Below, piece by piece: positions 1 through 7,902 of a DNA stretch of 33,126 nt. Each line of letters opens with the position of its first letter. Position 1 is the stretch's first letter. The stretch is from assembly GCA_015493765.1 (NCBI GenBank), contig WGCQ01000032.1, forward strand, positions 1 through 33,126, read 5' to 3'. The DNA comes from Deltaproteobacteria bacterium. Lineage in GTDB: Bacteria > Myxococcota_A > UBA9042 > DTJE01 > S145-11. The notes beneath the pieces are model-generated. The model did not search any database, was not told where the DNA came from, and saw only the letters and a list, made by a program, of their open reading frames with translations. Position numbers and translations under genes: made by a program.

Positions 1-189
1 GCCGCAAGCCCCCTGACGCCCCTTGGTTTGCCTGTGTTGCCGTGCATGTGCGCCTCCTGTATTGCGAGTGAACATGTGTCCGCAAGGACCCGAGCAAGGC
101 CTTTGTCAAGGGCTGCGAAGCAGCTTGTTTACCCTTGACAAATGGCCGAGCGAGGGTCAGGACACTTGTTGTTCACGAGCAACAGGAGG
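1..189. other. Non-coding stretch with nested inverted repeat
   Basis: I see no convincing gene here. The only structure is an 11-bp perfect inverted repeat, TTTGTCAAGGG (102-112) and CCCTTGACAAA (132-142), enclosing a small inner hairpin GCTGC-GAA-GCAGC (112-124). No T-run follows on either strand, so it is not a classical intrinsic terminator. It may belong to the 3' flank of a gene left of the window or to the repeat island that follows. Confidence 0.5.
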
Positions 190-562
190 CGCAGGCAGGC
201 AACATGCATGCGGCAGGGGGCGCGGCCGTTGACCGAGGCCGTGGCCGTGACCGTTGGCCGTGACCGTTGGCCGTTGACCGTGGCCGGGGTTCCCGGTTGC
301 AACTGGAGCCTTCCCGAAGGCCCGCAGGGCCGTCCCGCGCAGCCGCAGGCTGCGTCCCGACACCCGAAGCCAGAGGCCCGAATCCGTAACCGTTGACCGT
401 GGCCGAGGGTTCCCGGTTGCAACTGGAGCCTTCCCGAAGGCCCGCAGGGCCGCCCCGCGCAGCCGCAGGCTGCGTCCCGATGCCCGATGCCAGAATCCCG
501 AATCCGTAACCGTGGACCGTGGCCGAGACCGAGTCCGAGTCCGTTGACCGGTGACCGTTGGC
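190..562. repeat. Mosaic repeat island 1 with 120-bp tandem duplication
   Basis: Runs of degenerate CCGTTG/CCGTGG hexamers at both ends surround two direct copies of a 120-bp unit (about 271-390 and 391-510). Segments 301-360 and 421-480 differ at one position by eye. Each unit carries small GC-rich hairpins, GGCCC-GCA-GGGCC and GCAGCC-GCA-GGCTGC. A diverged inverted copy of the same unit lies in the island at 4286-4596. Short reading frames across it have repetitive Arg/Gly/Pro-rich translations and are not credible genes. Confidence 0.85.
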
Positions 563-568
563 CTGGTG

Positions 569-1699
569 TTATCTCATGACTATGTGCGCAATAATGGGCA
601 GGTGATCAGAGCCTTCTGCATCATGTACTACGCCTGCACCCGGTGGAACCAGCATGAAACCACGTTCCATGATATAGTCCAGCCTGCGCGTAGGCTCATA
701 ACTGGGGAATGTGAAAGTGCTGGATTCCTGCAAGGTTTCCCCTGTTAGCGTGTCACGCAATCCATTGACACTCAATATGGTTTTCAATGTGTTATCCGTT
801 GTAAAATCTATATCCTCGTCGCTGAAGCCCTTCTTTTTGCGCGCATCCGGGGGCAGCGTGTTGAAATCACCTCCCAGGATCAACGGGCCATTGATGGCCT
901 GAATTGTATCCCGGACAATCGTGGCCTGTTGTTCACGGTTTTGCTGGTCGAAGGCCTCAAGGTGGCAATTCAATACGGGCAAGGGACTGTCCAGTCCGAT
1001 GTCGATCCGGGCCACCTGTATGGTCCGATGCAGGTAAAACCGGTTGTAGGTCCATCGCAAGGCCCTGTACACCGGTGGCATGTATCGTTTCCACCATGCG
1101 AAGTGGTTTTCCACCCAACTGTTGTGTTGGGGCTGGGGCAGTACCAGACCCTTGCAATCCCGGATGGGAAATTTTGACAGCACCGCCTGGCCCGAGTGAA
1201 TCCTGCCCAGTTGTTTTTCCATGGAAACGGCCATGGGAAACGGCACGTAGTGGCAATCCCACGTGGTCACAAAACAGCCATAACCAAAGGACAGGTGTTC
1301 CATGAGTTCCTGGTATTCATCGATCATGGCCGTTCGCTTGGACGGTCTGTCCACCTCCTGCAGTAACAGGATATCCGGGTCCTCCCTGGCTATGGTCCGC
1401 TCTATCAGTTTCAGGTTATTTTGCACCTCCTCCTGCGAATGCAGGTCCGTGGGTTCACCCCTGGCCCCTCCCGCGAACCCGATATTCCATGTCATTACGC
1501 TTAGGGTCGTGTGCGTTTCCCCGGAAGGTGCTGAACCTGGTTTCGATACCAGGTCAGGCCCTGGCAACCTGGTGTTGTTCGGACTGGGTGCCCAAATCAA
1601 CAGGAGATAGGCAACCGCACCGGTTACACTAACTATCGTAAATATAAGAATCAATAATATCTTCAACATCTTGTGGCTCGATTTTGTTCTTGTCCCCAT
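569..1699 (-). CDS. Membrane-anchored endonuclease/exonuclease/phosphatase family protein
   Basis: This 376-aa protein has the metal-dependent hydrolase fold shared by DNase I, exonuclease III and sphingomyelinases. An N-terminal hydrophobic segment (about residues 12-34) suggests membrane anchoring with the domain outside the cytoplasm. Visible family motifs are TWN (71-72), LLLQEVD with Glu115, His247 in the CHLEAFD segment, GGDFN (276-280), LDY with Asp341 and SDH (364-366), so the catalytic set looks complete. The substrate cannot be told: phosphoester, lipid headgroup or nucleic acid are all possible. The start overlaps the 3' end of the upstream radical SAM gene by 71 nt. Met11 (1669) would place the anchor right at the N-terminus and shorten the overlap to 41 nt. 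Neither start has a strong ribosome binding site. Confidence 0.85.
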   Translation of the reverse strand: MGTRTKSSHKMLKILLILIFTIVSVTGAVAYLLLIWAPSPNNTRLPGPDLVSKPGSAPSGETHTTLSVMTWNIGFAGGARGEPTDLHSQEEVQNNLKLIERTIAREDPDILLLQEVDRPSKRTAMIDEYQELMEHLSFGYGCFVTTWDCHYVPFPMAVSMEKQLGRIHSGQAVLSKFPIRDCKGLVLPQPQHNSWVENHFAWWKRYMPPVYRALRWTYNRFYLHRTIQVARIDIGLDSPLPVLNCHLEAFDQQNREQQATIVRDTIQAINGPLILGGDFNTLPPDARKKKGFSDEDIDFTTDNTLKTILSVNGLRDTLTGETLQESSTFTFPSYEPTRRLDYIMERGFMLVPPGAGVVHDAEGSDHLPIIAHIVMR

Positions 1700-4193
1700 A
1701 AGGTGCGTCGTAAAGACGGATTAAATTATACCGCGATACGGGTACACGGGCAAGCATGGATGTCACGGTTTCCACCCGTTCCTTGCCATTTTTTCGCATC
1801 ACGTGAAAGAGATTCCGTTGTTTGTGGGCGTGGATTTGTTCCAGTGGGGCGAAATGATACCCCATGAAATCCCGTGGTTGCTCCAGTTCGAAGCCTGGCA
1901 GGTATAGTAAGTATTCCACGGGTTTGTCGTACCGAGGTTTCGTACCGGTAGGGACCTCCCAGACCCCAAGAAATCGGACGCCGTGCAGTGTGACCGCGTT
2001 CAAATCTGCGACCGATGGTGCGTTGCCGTAAATCCACACGTCCATCCACTCACCAGCGCTCTGAAAGCCCAGGCCTGCGGGCTGGCGCGATGAAATTTTT
2101 GGCCTGGGATGAAATCCACCGGTGTAATGCAGACTGACGCCTGCACGCCTGAGTATCCTGGGAATGTGCCTGATCAGGTCCAGGCCTGACAAGAATGCGG
2201 CTGTGTCCAGTTTTGTAAAAACCAGGTGTATTCGCCTGGCTGGTCCATGCTCCGGTTCGGGCATGGGCTGCCGGTCGGCTATGGCCATTTGCCTGGCAGT
2301 GAGCACGGCGTTGCGGCGTTGCCCCAGGATCGCTTTTGTATCGCACGGAAGCCCGCATCCATGGCAGACCACGGCCCTGGCATCCAGGAATGACGTCCCG
2401 TCCGTCCATTTCGCAGGCTTTTCGCATGGCATGGTGGTTCGCCCCTGCATGCTGCGTTCGTACTCGCGTTGCAGGAATTTTTTGTCAATGCCCAGGTCCA
2501 CGTGGTCCCATGGCAGCCGACTGTCCCGGGGCAGCCGGAACATTGACAGGTCGAACCCCAGGCCCGCCTCATCGAAGGCCTCCAACCAAACCCGCTCCTT
2601 GAACATATCGCTCCAGGCATCCAGCCTGGCGCCCTTTTCAAAGGCCCGCTCGATCACCTTGGCCATTCGCCTGTCGCCCTTGCACACCGCCGCCTCGATC
2701 GTGCTCAACATCGGGTCGTGCAGCCGTAGTCCCATGGCAGACCCCTTGAATGCCTCCTTGATGCATTGCTGGCGTTTGAGGACCTCTTCAAGGCCAATGA
2801 AGCCCTCCCACTGAAACGGCGTCTGTGGTTTTGGTACGAACGTGGACACGGAAACAGTGATTTTGGGCCTGCGTGTGTGCTGTTTTGCGGTTTTGAATAC
2901 CTGGTCGGCCAGTTCCCGTATCCCCAGGCAGTCTTCGGTGGTTTCCGTTGGCAGTCCAATCATGAAATATAATTTCAGTTTGGTCCAGCCGTGCGCAAAT
3001 ATCCTGTCCACCGCATCCAGCAACTGTTCCCGGGTGATGTTTTTATTGATTACGTCACGCAGCCTCTGCGTACCGGCCTCAGGTGCCAGGGTCAGACCAG
3101 TGGCCCTTACCTGTTTGATGGCTTTCAGGGTCGCATCCGATATGCCATAGGCACGCAGGGAGGATACGGACAGGCTGACATGGGACCTGCCAAGCCGTCG
3201 CACCGCCGCCAGTACCAGGTCTTCGATACCAGGATAGTCCGCGGGTGACAAGGATGACATGGACACCTCGTCGTAGCCCATCTTGTCGATCATGTGTTGC
3301 ACTCCGTCCAGTACCTCGGCCGGGTCCCGGTCCCTGGTGGGCCTGTATGCATAACCTGCATGGCAGAACCGGCAACCTTCGGAGCATCCCCTGGCCAGTT
3401 CCACGGTCACGCGGTCAAATATCACCTGGTTCCACGCCATGGGCTGGTATTTGGGCAGCGGCGCGTACTTCAGGTCCTGCACGTAAACCCGTTTGACCCT
3501 TGCCGGCACATCGGGCAGGTCCGGCACAGGCACCAGAGCACCACTTACAGGGTCTTCCACAGTGCTGTAAAGCCCGGGACAATAGACACCCGGAAACCTG
3601 GCCAGTGCTTTCAGTATGTCCCGCCTGGGCGTGCCTGTGCGTCGTAATTCACCAAGTTTTCGCAGGACCTCCGCGAATCCGGCCTCGGCCTCGCCAATGT
3701 AAAATGCGTCAAAAAAAGGCGCCATGGGCTCGGGGTAATCGGCCAGGGGTCCGCCTCCGAACACAATGGGGTCGGCATGACTGCGTTCGTCCGAGTGTAT
3801 CGGGATGTCGGCCAGGTCCAGGCACGCCAGCACCGTGGGAAAGGTCAGTTCGTATTGCAGGGAAAAGCCGACACAGTCGAAATCTTTGAGTGGTGTCCGT
3901 GTTTCAAGGGATATGAGAGGCAGGTGCTCCTGCCTGAGTCGTTCCTCCATGGCAGGAGGCACGGCAAAGGCCCGTTCCATGTACAGGTCAGGGACGCGGT
4001 TGATGTAATTGTACATGAAAGCCATGCCCAGGTGACTCATGCCGACCTCGTAGAGGTCCGGAAACACCATTACCATGGTGGCTGTCATTTGGGTGTGGTC
4101 CTTGACCACGGTCCCGTATTCACCGCCCGTGTACCGCTGGGGTTTTTCTATGTCAGCCAGGAATGCCTTGTATGGATGGCCCCGCAATTTCAT
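1629..4193 (-). CDS. TIGR03960-type radical SAM protein fused to a TIGR03936/DUF2344 domain
   Basis: This 854-aa protein joins three parts. A B12-binding-like region covers about 40-200 (motifs EVGMSHLG and GGGPLADYPEP). A radical SAM domain follows with CxxxCxxC at Cys270, Cys274 and Cys277. The C-terminal DUF2344-type domain starts near 640 and contains the GGFHPRPK signature. The family is predicted to bind a 4Fe-4S cluster and S-adenosylmethionine; its reaction is not established, and a link to RNA modification is only inferred from its usual genomic neighbours. The fused form is common in deltaproteobacteria and related groups. A Cys-rich patch before the DUF2344 domain (CHGCGLPC) could hold another metal. 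No Shine-Dalgarno precedes the start; see the promoter at 4200-4228. Confidence 0.9.
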   Translation of the reverse strand: MKLRGHPYKAFLADIEKPQRYTGGEYGTVVKDHTQMTATMVMVFPDLYEVGMSHLGMAFMYNYINRVPDLYMERAFAVPPAMEERLRQEHLPLISLETRTPLKDFDCVGFSLQYELTFPTVLACLDLADIPIHSDERSHADPIVFGGGPLADYPEPMAPFFDAFYIGEAEAGFAEVLRKLGELRRTGTPRRDILKALARFPGVYCPGLYSTVEDPVSGALVPVPDLPDVPARVKRVYVQDLKYAPLPKYQPMAWNQVIFDRVTVELARGCSEGCRFCHAGYAYRPTRDRDPAEVLDGVQHMIDKMGYDEVSMSSLSPADYPGIEDLVLAAVRRLGRSHVSLSVSSLRAYGISDATLKAIKQVRATGLTLAPEAGTQRLRDVINKNITREQLLDAVDRIFAHGWTKLKLYFMIGLPTETTEDCLGIRELADQVFKTAKQHTRRPKITVSVSTFVPKPQTPFQWEGFIGLEEVLKRQQCIKEAFKGSAMGLRLHDPMLSTIEAAVCKGDRRMAKVIERAFEKGARLDAWSDMFKERVWLEAFDEAGLGFDLSMFRLPRDSRLPWDHVDLGIDKKFLQREYERSMQGRTTMPCEKPAKWTDGTSFLDARAVVCHGCGLPCDTKAILGQRRNAVLTARQMAIADRQPMPEPEHGPARRIHLVFTKLDTAAFLSGLDLIRHIPRILRRAGVSLHYTGGFHPRPKISSRQPAGLGFQSAGEWMDVWIYGNAPSVADLNAVTLHGVRFLGVWEVPTGTKPRYDKPVEYLLYLPGFELEQPRDFMGYHFAPLEQIHAHKQRNLFHVMRKNGKERVETVTSMLARVPVSRYNLIRLYDAPYGDKNKIEPQDVEDIIDSYIYDS

Positions 4194-4199
4194 GGTGGA

Positions 4200-4228
4200 A
4201 GGGTAGGTCAGGGCAGGTCTTTTGTCAA
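4200..4228 (-). promoter_or_regulatory. Candidate promoter giving a leaderless radical SAM mRNA
   Basis: On the minus strand a perfect TTGACA (4228-4223) is followed after 17 nt by TACCCT (4205-4200), which keeps the critical TA and final T of a -10 box. Six bases later comes the A of the start codon at 4193. No purine-rich ribosome binding site is present. The geometry predicts transcription starting at or next to the ATG. The weak -10 box limits confidence. Confidence 0.4.
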
Positions 4229-4242
4229 ATCATGAAGGAGTG

Positions 4243-4262
4243 CCCCAAATTACCGGACAAAT
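4243..4262 (+). repeat. Solo tip of the CCCAAATTACC dispersed repeat
   Basis: The sequence CCCCAAATTACCGGACAAAT matches the tip shared by several other intergenic sites (5765, 7511, 14567, 26247, 28017). No matching inverted partner is visible nearby. Confidence 0.5.
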
Positions 4263-4285
4263 CAATGACAAAACATATCAAATCT

Positions 4286-4596
4286 AACACCCTCGAGGTC
4301 GCCTGCGCTCCACGGCTTTCGTTTTCACCGGAATCACACGGTCAACGGCCACGGTCTCGGACTCGGCCACGGTCAACGGTCAACGGCCACTGAAATCTGG
4401 CTTCGGGTATCGGGTCTCGGGACGCAGCCTGCGGCTGCTTCGGGACGGCCCTGTGGGCCTTCGGGAAGGCTCCCGTAGTAACCGGAACCCCCGGCCACGG
4501 TCAACGGTCTCGGACTCGGACACGGCCCACGGTCTCGGCCAACGGCCTCGGCCTCGGCCTCGGACTCGGCCACGGAAAAGACGGGCGGGACGCCCC
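4286..4596. repeat. Mosaic repeat island 2
   Basis: The island opens with ACACCCTCGAG and a CTGCGCTCCACGG module, continues into CGGTCAACGGCCACGG-type degenerate repeats, then an inverted diverged copy of the 120-bp unit of island 1 (about 4388-4490), more degenerate repeats, and closes with a GGAAAAGACGGGCGGGACG module. The TTTCGTTTTCACCGG segment near 4318 recurs inverted near 12590. There is no credible gene between 4194 and 4638. Confidence 0.85.
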
Positions 4597-4638
4597 TCTT
4601 GTGGTACGTACGGTTTTCCTAATCGTTCGATGAATTAT

Positions 4639-5688
4639 CTACCTGGCACGCCGCCATTTTGTGGTCGGGAAGTTACGATCAGGGCCTGGGGCCTGGGCCG
4701 CAAGCACGTACACGACCCTGCGATTGCGCGACTCGGGTGTGTTATCGGGTGTGGCGACCTGCAGGACCTTTTCACCGAAACCCTGGTAAAAAACAGGGAC
4801 TCCCACGCCGTGTCGTACGAACCACTGCGCAATGGCCCTGGCCCGGTTGGTGGACAACCTCAGGTTGTCCGCATCAGAGCCAACAGTATCGGTATAACCC
4901 GCAATGTAAAGCCTGGCCTTGAAGTCGGTTTTCAGTTTTTTCAACGCGTTGCGTATGGTTACAAGGGACTGCTTTAACTTGGGCTCCTGGTCCGCACGGA
5001 TATTCCACTTGCCAAAATCGAATTCCACTTCCTGGTGGGGTATCTGGACAAAAAAGGGCATCATCTGGACGCCCGTATAAAACCCATCCCGGTCCAGGAC
5101 CTCCAACTGGGCCATACCAACCGGCCGTGCAGGCCTGGGAAACACGACCTTGTAGGCGAGGAGCACCCGGCGTCCCCTGCCCACAGTCAGGTCCTGTTTG
5201 GGTGTCAGATCGCCCTGGTAAAGGGTTTGATGGTCCTTGTCCAGGATCTTCAATTTTGCAACTGCAACCGGCCTGTTTACCTGGAAATGTATCACGCCGT
5301 TGGCCAGGTCCACCCCGGCCTTTGTTACCCGTAATTTAAGTGGTCCGACTACCAGGCAGTCGAAGGTCAGTACAAAGGGCTGATCCATGCCTTTGGCCGT
5401 TAGTTTTCCCTGATACGAAAAACGTCCCTTGGGCTGATTGAACTCGAACACCCTGGTTTCACCCGCATCGATTCGGGCCGCATTAAAGGACAGGTGTTTC
5501 CCATCCGAACGTGTCAAACGAATCCTGACGTCTTCCATGGTATTATTGGCTTGCAACACCAGTGCCGGCTTCTGGCGTCCGGCCAGGACCCTGTTACGCA
5601 CCCTGAAACGAAATGCGGACTGTTGTGCGCCAAGAGCAACGCCAAAGACAATTATTGTGCATATCGAAAAAATCCGTACAAAACGCAT
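4639..5688 (-). CDS. OmpA-family peptidoglycan-binding protein
   Basis: From the ATG at 5688 this is a 349-aa exported protein with an N-terminal signal peptide (hydrophobic core then GALGAQQ). The middle, about 25-220, looks like beta-rich repeats and I do not recognise a family. The C-terminal quarter is an OmpA-like domain: IAGYTDTVG, then DADNLRLSTNRARAI, which carries the Asp and Arg that contact diaminopimelate in this family, then SRNRRVVYV. It probably sits in the periplasm tethering the envelope to peptidoglycan. I chose 5688 because AGGAGG lies five bases upstream; a start 135 nt further upstream has no signal peptide in position and would touch the permease gene. A short basic tail follows the OmpA domain. 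Confidence 0.88.
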   Translation of the reverse strand: MRFVRIFSICTIIVFGVALGAQQSAFRFRVRNRVLAGRQKPALVLQANNTMEDVRIRLTRSDGKHLSFNAARIDAGETRVFEFNQPKGRFSYQGKLTAKGMDQPFVLTFDCLVVGPLKLRVTKAGVDLANGVIHFQVNRPVAVAKLKILDKDHQTLYQGDLTPKQDLTVGRGRRVLLAYKVVFPRPARPVGMAQLEVLDRDGFYTGVQMMPFFVQIPHQEVEFDFGKWNIRADQEPKLKQSLVTIRNALKKLKTDFKARLYIAGYTDTVGSDADNLRLSTNRARAIAQWFVRHGVGVPVFYQGFGEKVLQVATPDNTPESRNRRVVYVLAAQAPGPDRNFPTTKWRRAR

Positions 5689-5764
5689 GGAAACCTCCTG
5701 TGAATCCAATGCCTGTAAAGAGGGTAATTTATTTACAAGCACAATGTCAATTGCTTGGGCATTT

Positions 5765-5798
5765 CCCCGAATTACCTGACTAAATTGTGAGTCGGGCG
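5765..5798 (+). repeat. Tip of the CCCAAATTACC dispersed repeat
   Basis: This tip reads CCCCGAATTACCTGACTAAA and continues into GAGTCGGGCG. It matches 14567-14600, which carries the same AGTCGGGCG extension, and the inverted tip at 7746-7767. It lies between the OmpA-like gene and the ABC permease gene. Confidence 0.6.
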
Positions 5799-5819
5799 CT
5801 GAATTTCGTGGCTTAATGG

Positions 5820-6632
5820 TCAATACTCGCCAAATGAACCCCGCCTGGCCAGGTGTCTGACCACGATGCGTATGCTGTACAGCCCCAGTGGAAACAAGAC
5901 CACTGCCCAGGCACCCAGGAATAACAGGTGACTGCCCAGTTGCAACACGGAATCCCCGAACAGCAGGGAACGGCGCAGACCTTCGACAGCGTGCGTCATG
6001 GGTAAGGCCCAGCTGATCACCTGGAGCCAGTGAGGCAGGGACTGCACAGGATACAGGATTCCACCCAGCAGGAAGGACAGGCCTGCAAACAATGCACTGA
6101 CCGGCTCGGACTGTTTGATGTACAGGGTAATGGCCGCTGACAACAGGCCCATGCCTGAAAATGTCAGCATGGTCAAGAGCACAAAAATTACCACTGAAAG
6201 GTAATTTACAGGACCAAAACGCACGCCAAAAACCAGGCCCAGCAATAAGACTCCAACCGATCGGATCAGCGTTGATATGTATGGATAGGCAGCACTGTAA
6301 AATACGATTTCCACCGGGGATGCCGGTGTCATAAGCATTGCTTCCAGGGTGCCGAGTACCTGGGCAACACGGATATTGCTGGCAAACGTACGCATGGACA
6401 CGAACATGTAGTCCACGAATGCCACTCCAATCAGGGAAAATGTGAAATAATCCGTGTGATACAGGCGTACAGTGGCCGGAGTATGGCCGGACATCATCCT
6501 GCCCACGAAAAACAGGGTAATCATGCCTGACAAAAGTGAGCCTACATCATACAGAAAGCCCACCTTATAGGACCACCGCACCAGAAAATCGCGGCGCAAA
6601 AATGCACCGAACATGCGTAACGCCCGGCTCAT
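5820..6632 (-). CDS. ABC-2 type transporter permease
   Basis: This 270-aa integral membrane protein has about six hydrophobic segments spaced as in ABC-2 permeases of the NodJ/DrrB type. The N-terminus (FLRRDFLVRWSYK) is an amphipathic basic stretch typical of the family before the first transmembrane helix. It overlaps the ATPase gene by 4 nt (ATGA), so the two are translationally coupled and form one exporter: a dimer of this subunit with two ATPase subunits in the inner membrane. The substrate is unknown; relatives export polysaccharides, lipids or drugs. The 131-nt gap to the OmpA-like gene leaves room for a separate promoter there. Confidence 0.88.
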   Translation of the reverse strand: MSRALRMFGAFLRRDFLVRWSYKVGFLYDVGSLLSGMITLFFVGRMMSGHTPATVRLYHTDYFTFSLIGVAFVDYMFVSMRTFASNIRVAQVLGTLEAMLMTPASPVEIVFYSAAYPYISTLIRSVGVLLLGLVFGVRFGPVNYLSVVIFVLLTMLTFSGMGLLSAAITLYIKQSEPVSALFAGLSFLLGGILYPVQSLPHWLQVISWALPMTHAVEGLRRSLLFGDSVLQLGSHLLFLGAWAVVLFPLGLYSIRIVVRHLARRGSFGEY

Positions 6633-7384
6633 TTTCCCCCTTTGAAGCAGTCTTCCAGCAGGGGTTTCATGTCCTTGAAATCGCCATTACCAACGATCCT
6701 CCCCCGGTGGATTACCCAGGTCATGTCCGCAACGTATTCCACCGCATCCATGTCGTGACTGGCCAGGATTACCGTGCGGCCTTCGTGTGCAAGGGATTTT
6801 ATCAAGTCCAGCGTCTTGCGGCGCATGGCCACATCCAATCCACGGGTGACCTCATCGAAAATCAACAGCCTTGGATTGTGAATCAAGGACCTTGCAATGG
6901 ATAGACGCTGTTTCATGCCTGCAGAATACGACCATACAACCTTATCGGCCTTGTCACCCAGTCCGACCCAGTCCAGCAGTTCCGATGCGCGTTCACCTGC
7001 TTCGCGTGCTGTCATGCCGTACAATATTCCGAAAAAGCGCAGGTTTTCGATGCCTGACAACCTCAAGAAAAACGAACGCACCTCCGTTAGCCCGAATCCC
7101 ACCATGGATTTCACTTGCAAAGGGTCCTCGAGCGGGTCTATACCAAACACCCTGATCGAACCGCTGGTCGGCATCAAGAGACCTGCAATCAGTTTCAACA
7201 GTGTGGTTTTTCCTGCGCCATTTGGTCCGATCAATGCGTGTACCTTGCCGGATTCCAGGCTGAGGTTCGCCTCGTCGAGGGCCTGTACGGGCTGCTTGTG
7301 AAAGCGTAGCCTTGCGATGTCCTCGAATCGTAAGGGAGGCTGATAGATTTTTGTAAGGCCTGATGTCTCGACGGCCAGCAACAT
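6629..7384 (-). CDS. ABC transporter ATP-binding protein
   Basis: This ATPase partners the permease that follows. From Met at 7384 it has 251 residues with Walker A GPNGAGKT (53-60), signature YSAGMKQ (153-159), Walker B LLIFDE ending at Glu178 and switch His210. The usual DEPT after Walker B reads DEVT, a mild variant. The start is uncertain. AAGGAGG lies only two bases before the ATG at 7384, so the next codon, TTG, with five-base spacing may be the real start; an ATG at 7417 adds 11 residues with no better ribosome binding site. The insert after the first strand (PPLRFEDIARLRFHKQPVQAL) resembles that of ABC-2 exporters. Confidence 0.9.
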   Translation of the reverse strand: MLLAVETSGLTKIYQPPLRFEDIARLRFHKQPVQALDEANLSLESGKVHALIGPNGAGKTTLLKLIAGLLMPTSGSIRVFGIDPLEDPLQVKSMVGFGLTEVRSFFLRLSGIENLRFFGILYGMTAREAGERASELLDWVGLGDKADKVVWSYSAGMKQRLSIARSLIHNPRLLIFDEVTRGLDVAMRRKTLDLIKSLAHEGRTVILASHDMDAVEYVADMTWVIHRGRIVGNGDFKDMKPLLEDCFKGGK

Positions 7385-7510
7385 TACCTCCTTCTTGACT
7401 AAGGATACCCGGTCCAAGTTTGCGCCTAAATGTCAACCGGAAAACCATCGCCGTCTTTGGCTGCGAAAATATAACAGATCAAGGGCATAGGGTCCACCTG
7501 GTCAAGTAAT

Positions 7511-7767
7511 CCCAAATCACCTGTCAAATTTGAGGACAAAGGGCACTGAAAGTGCTTCAGATACGCGGAATTAAGCCTGTTTGAGCGCAGGCGTAATAGC
7601 GGTACGTGGTTCTGCACATCCTGCGGATGCTTACGTATGCCCCTCCGTGGCAATACTTAAACAACGACGAGGCAGATGGACCGCGTGCGGCGCCTTGCCT
7701 AAGGCCGCAGGCCGTGACAACGAGCCGTCAGGCGAAGTTTCACTGCCGAATTTAGTCAGGTAATTTG
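7511..7767. mobile_element. MITE-like element with CCCAAATTACC-type inverted tips
   Basis: The left tip begins CCCAAATCACCTGTCAAATT. The right tip, read on the minus strand from 7767, begins CAAATTACCTGACTAAATT. Aligned by eye, the tips agree at about 17 of 21 positions. The left 60 bp (TTTGAGGACAAAGGGC, then CAGATACGCGGA) is homologous to 19575-19625 and in part to 31768-31815. The interior has short frames (for example 7581-7763) that match nothing I recognise. It fills most of the 518-bp gap between two divergent genes. It could instead be the remnant of a larger insertion sequence. Confidence 0.55.
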
Positions 7768-7867
7768 TTTTTTTTGCATTGCAGCAACTTAACTACTGTC
7801 AACCCATACCAGGACAAGACATCTAAAAATAATCCCACATCGAAGAGCCCTCCCCCACCAATTTATA

Positions 7868-7896
7868 TTGACCACGATAATATATAGCGCTATTAT
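7868..7896 (+). promoter_or_regulatory. Candidate sigma-70 promoter giving a leaderless mRNA
   Basis: TTGACC (7868-7873), a 17-nt spacer and TATTAT (7891-7896) are followed by six bases and then the ATG at 7903. Transcription would start at the initiation codon. CATTCC before the ATG contains no Shine-Dalgarno, which fits a leaderless transcript. Confidence 0.55.
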
Positions 7897-7902
7897 CATT
7901 CC

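Noticed and set aside
7581-7763. Small plus-strand open frame of 60 codons inside the 7511-7767 element
   Set aside because: No ribosome binding site, no recognisable family, and it lies wholly in a repeat element. It may be a transposase scrap but I cannot support that.
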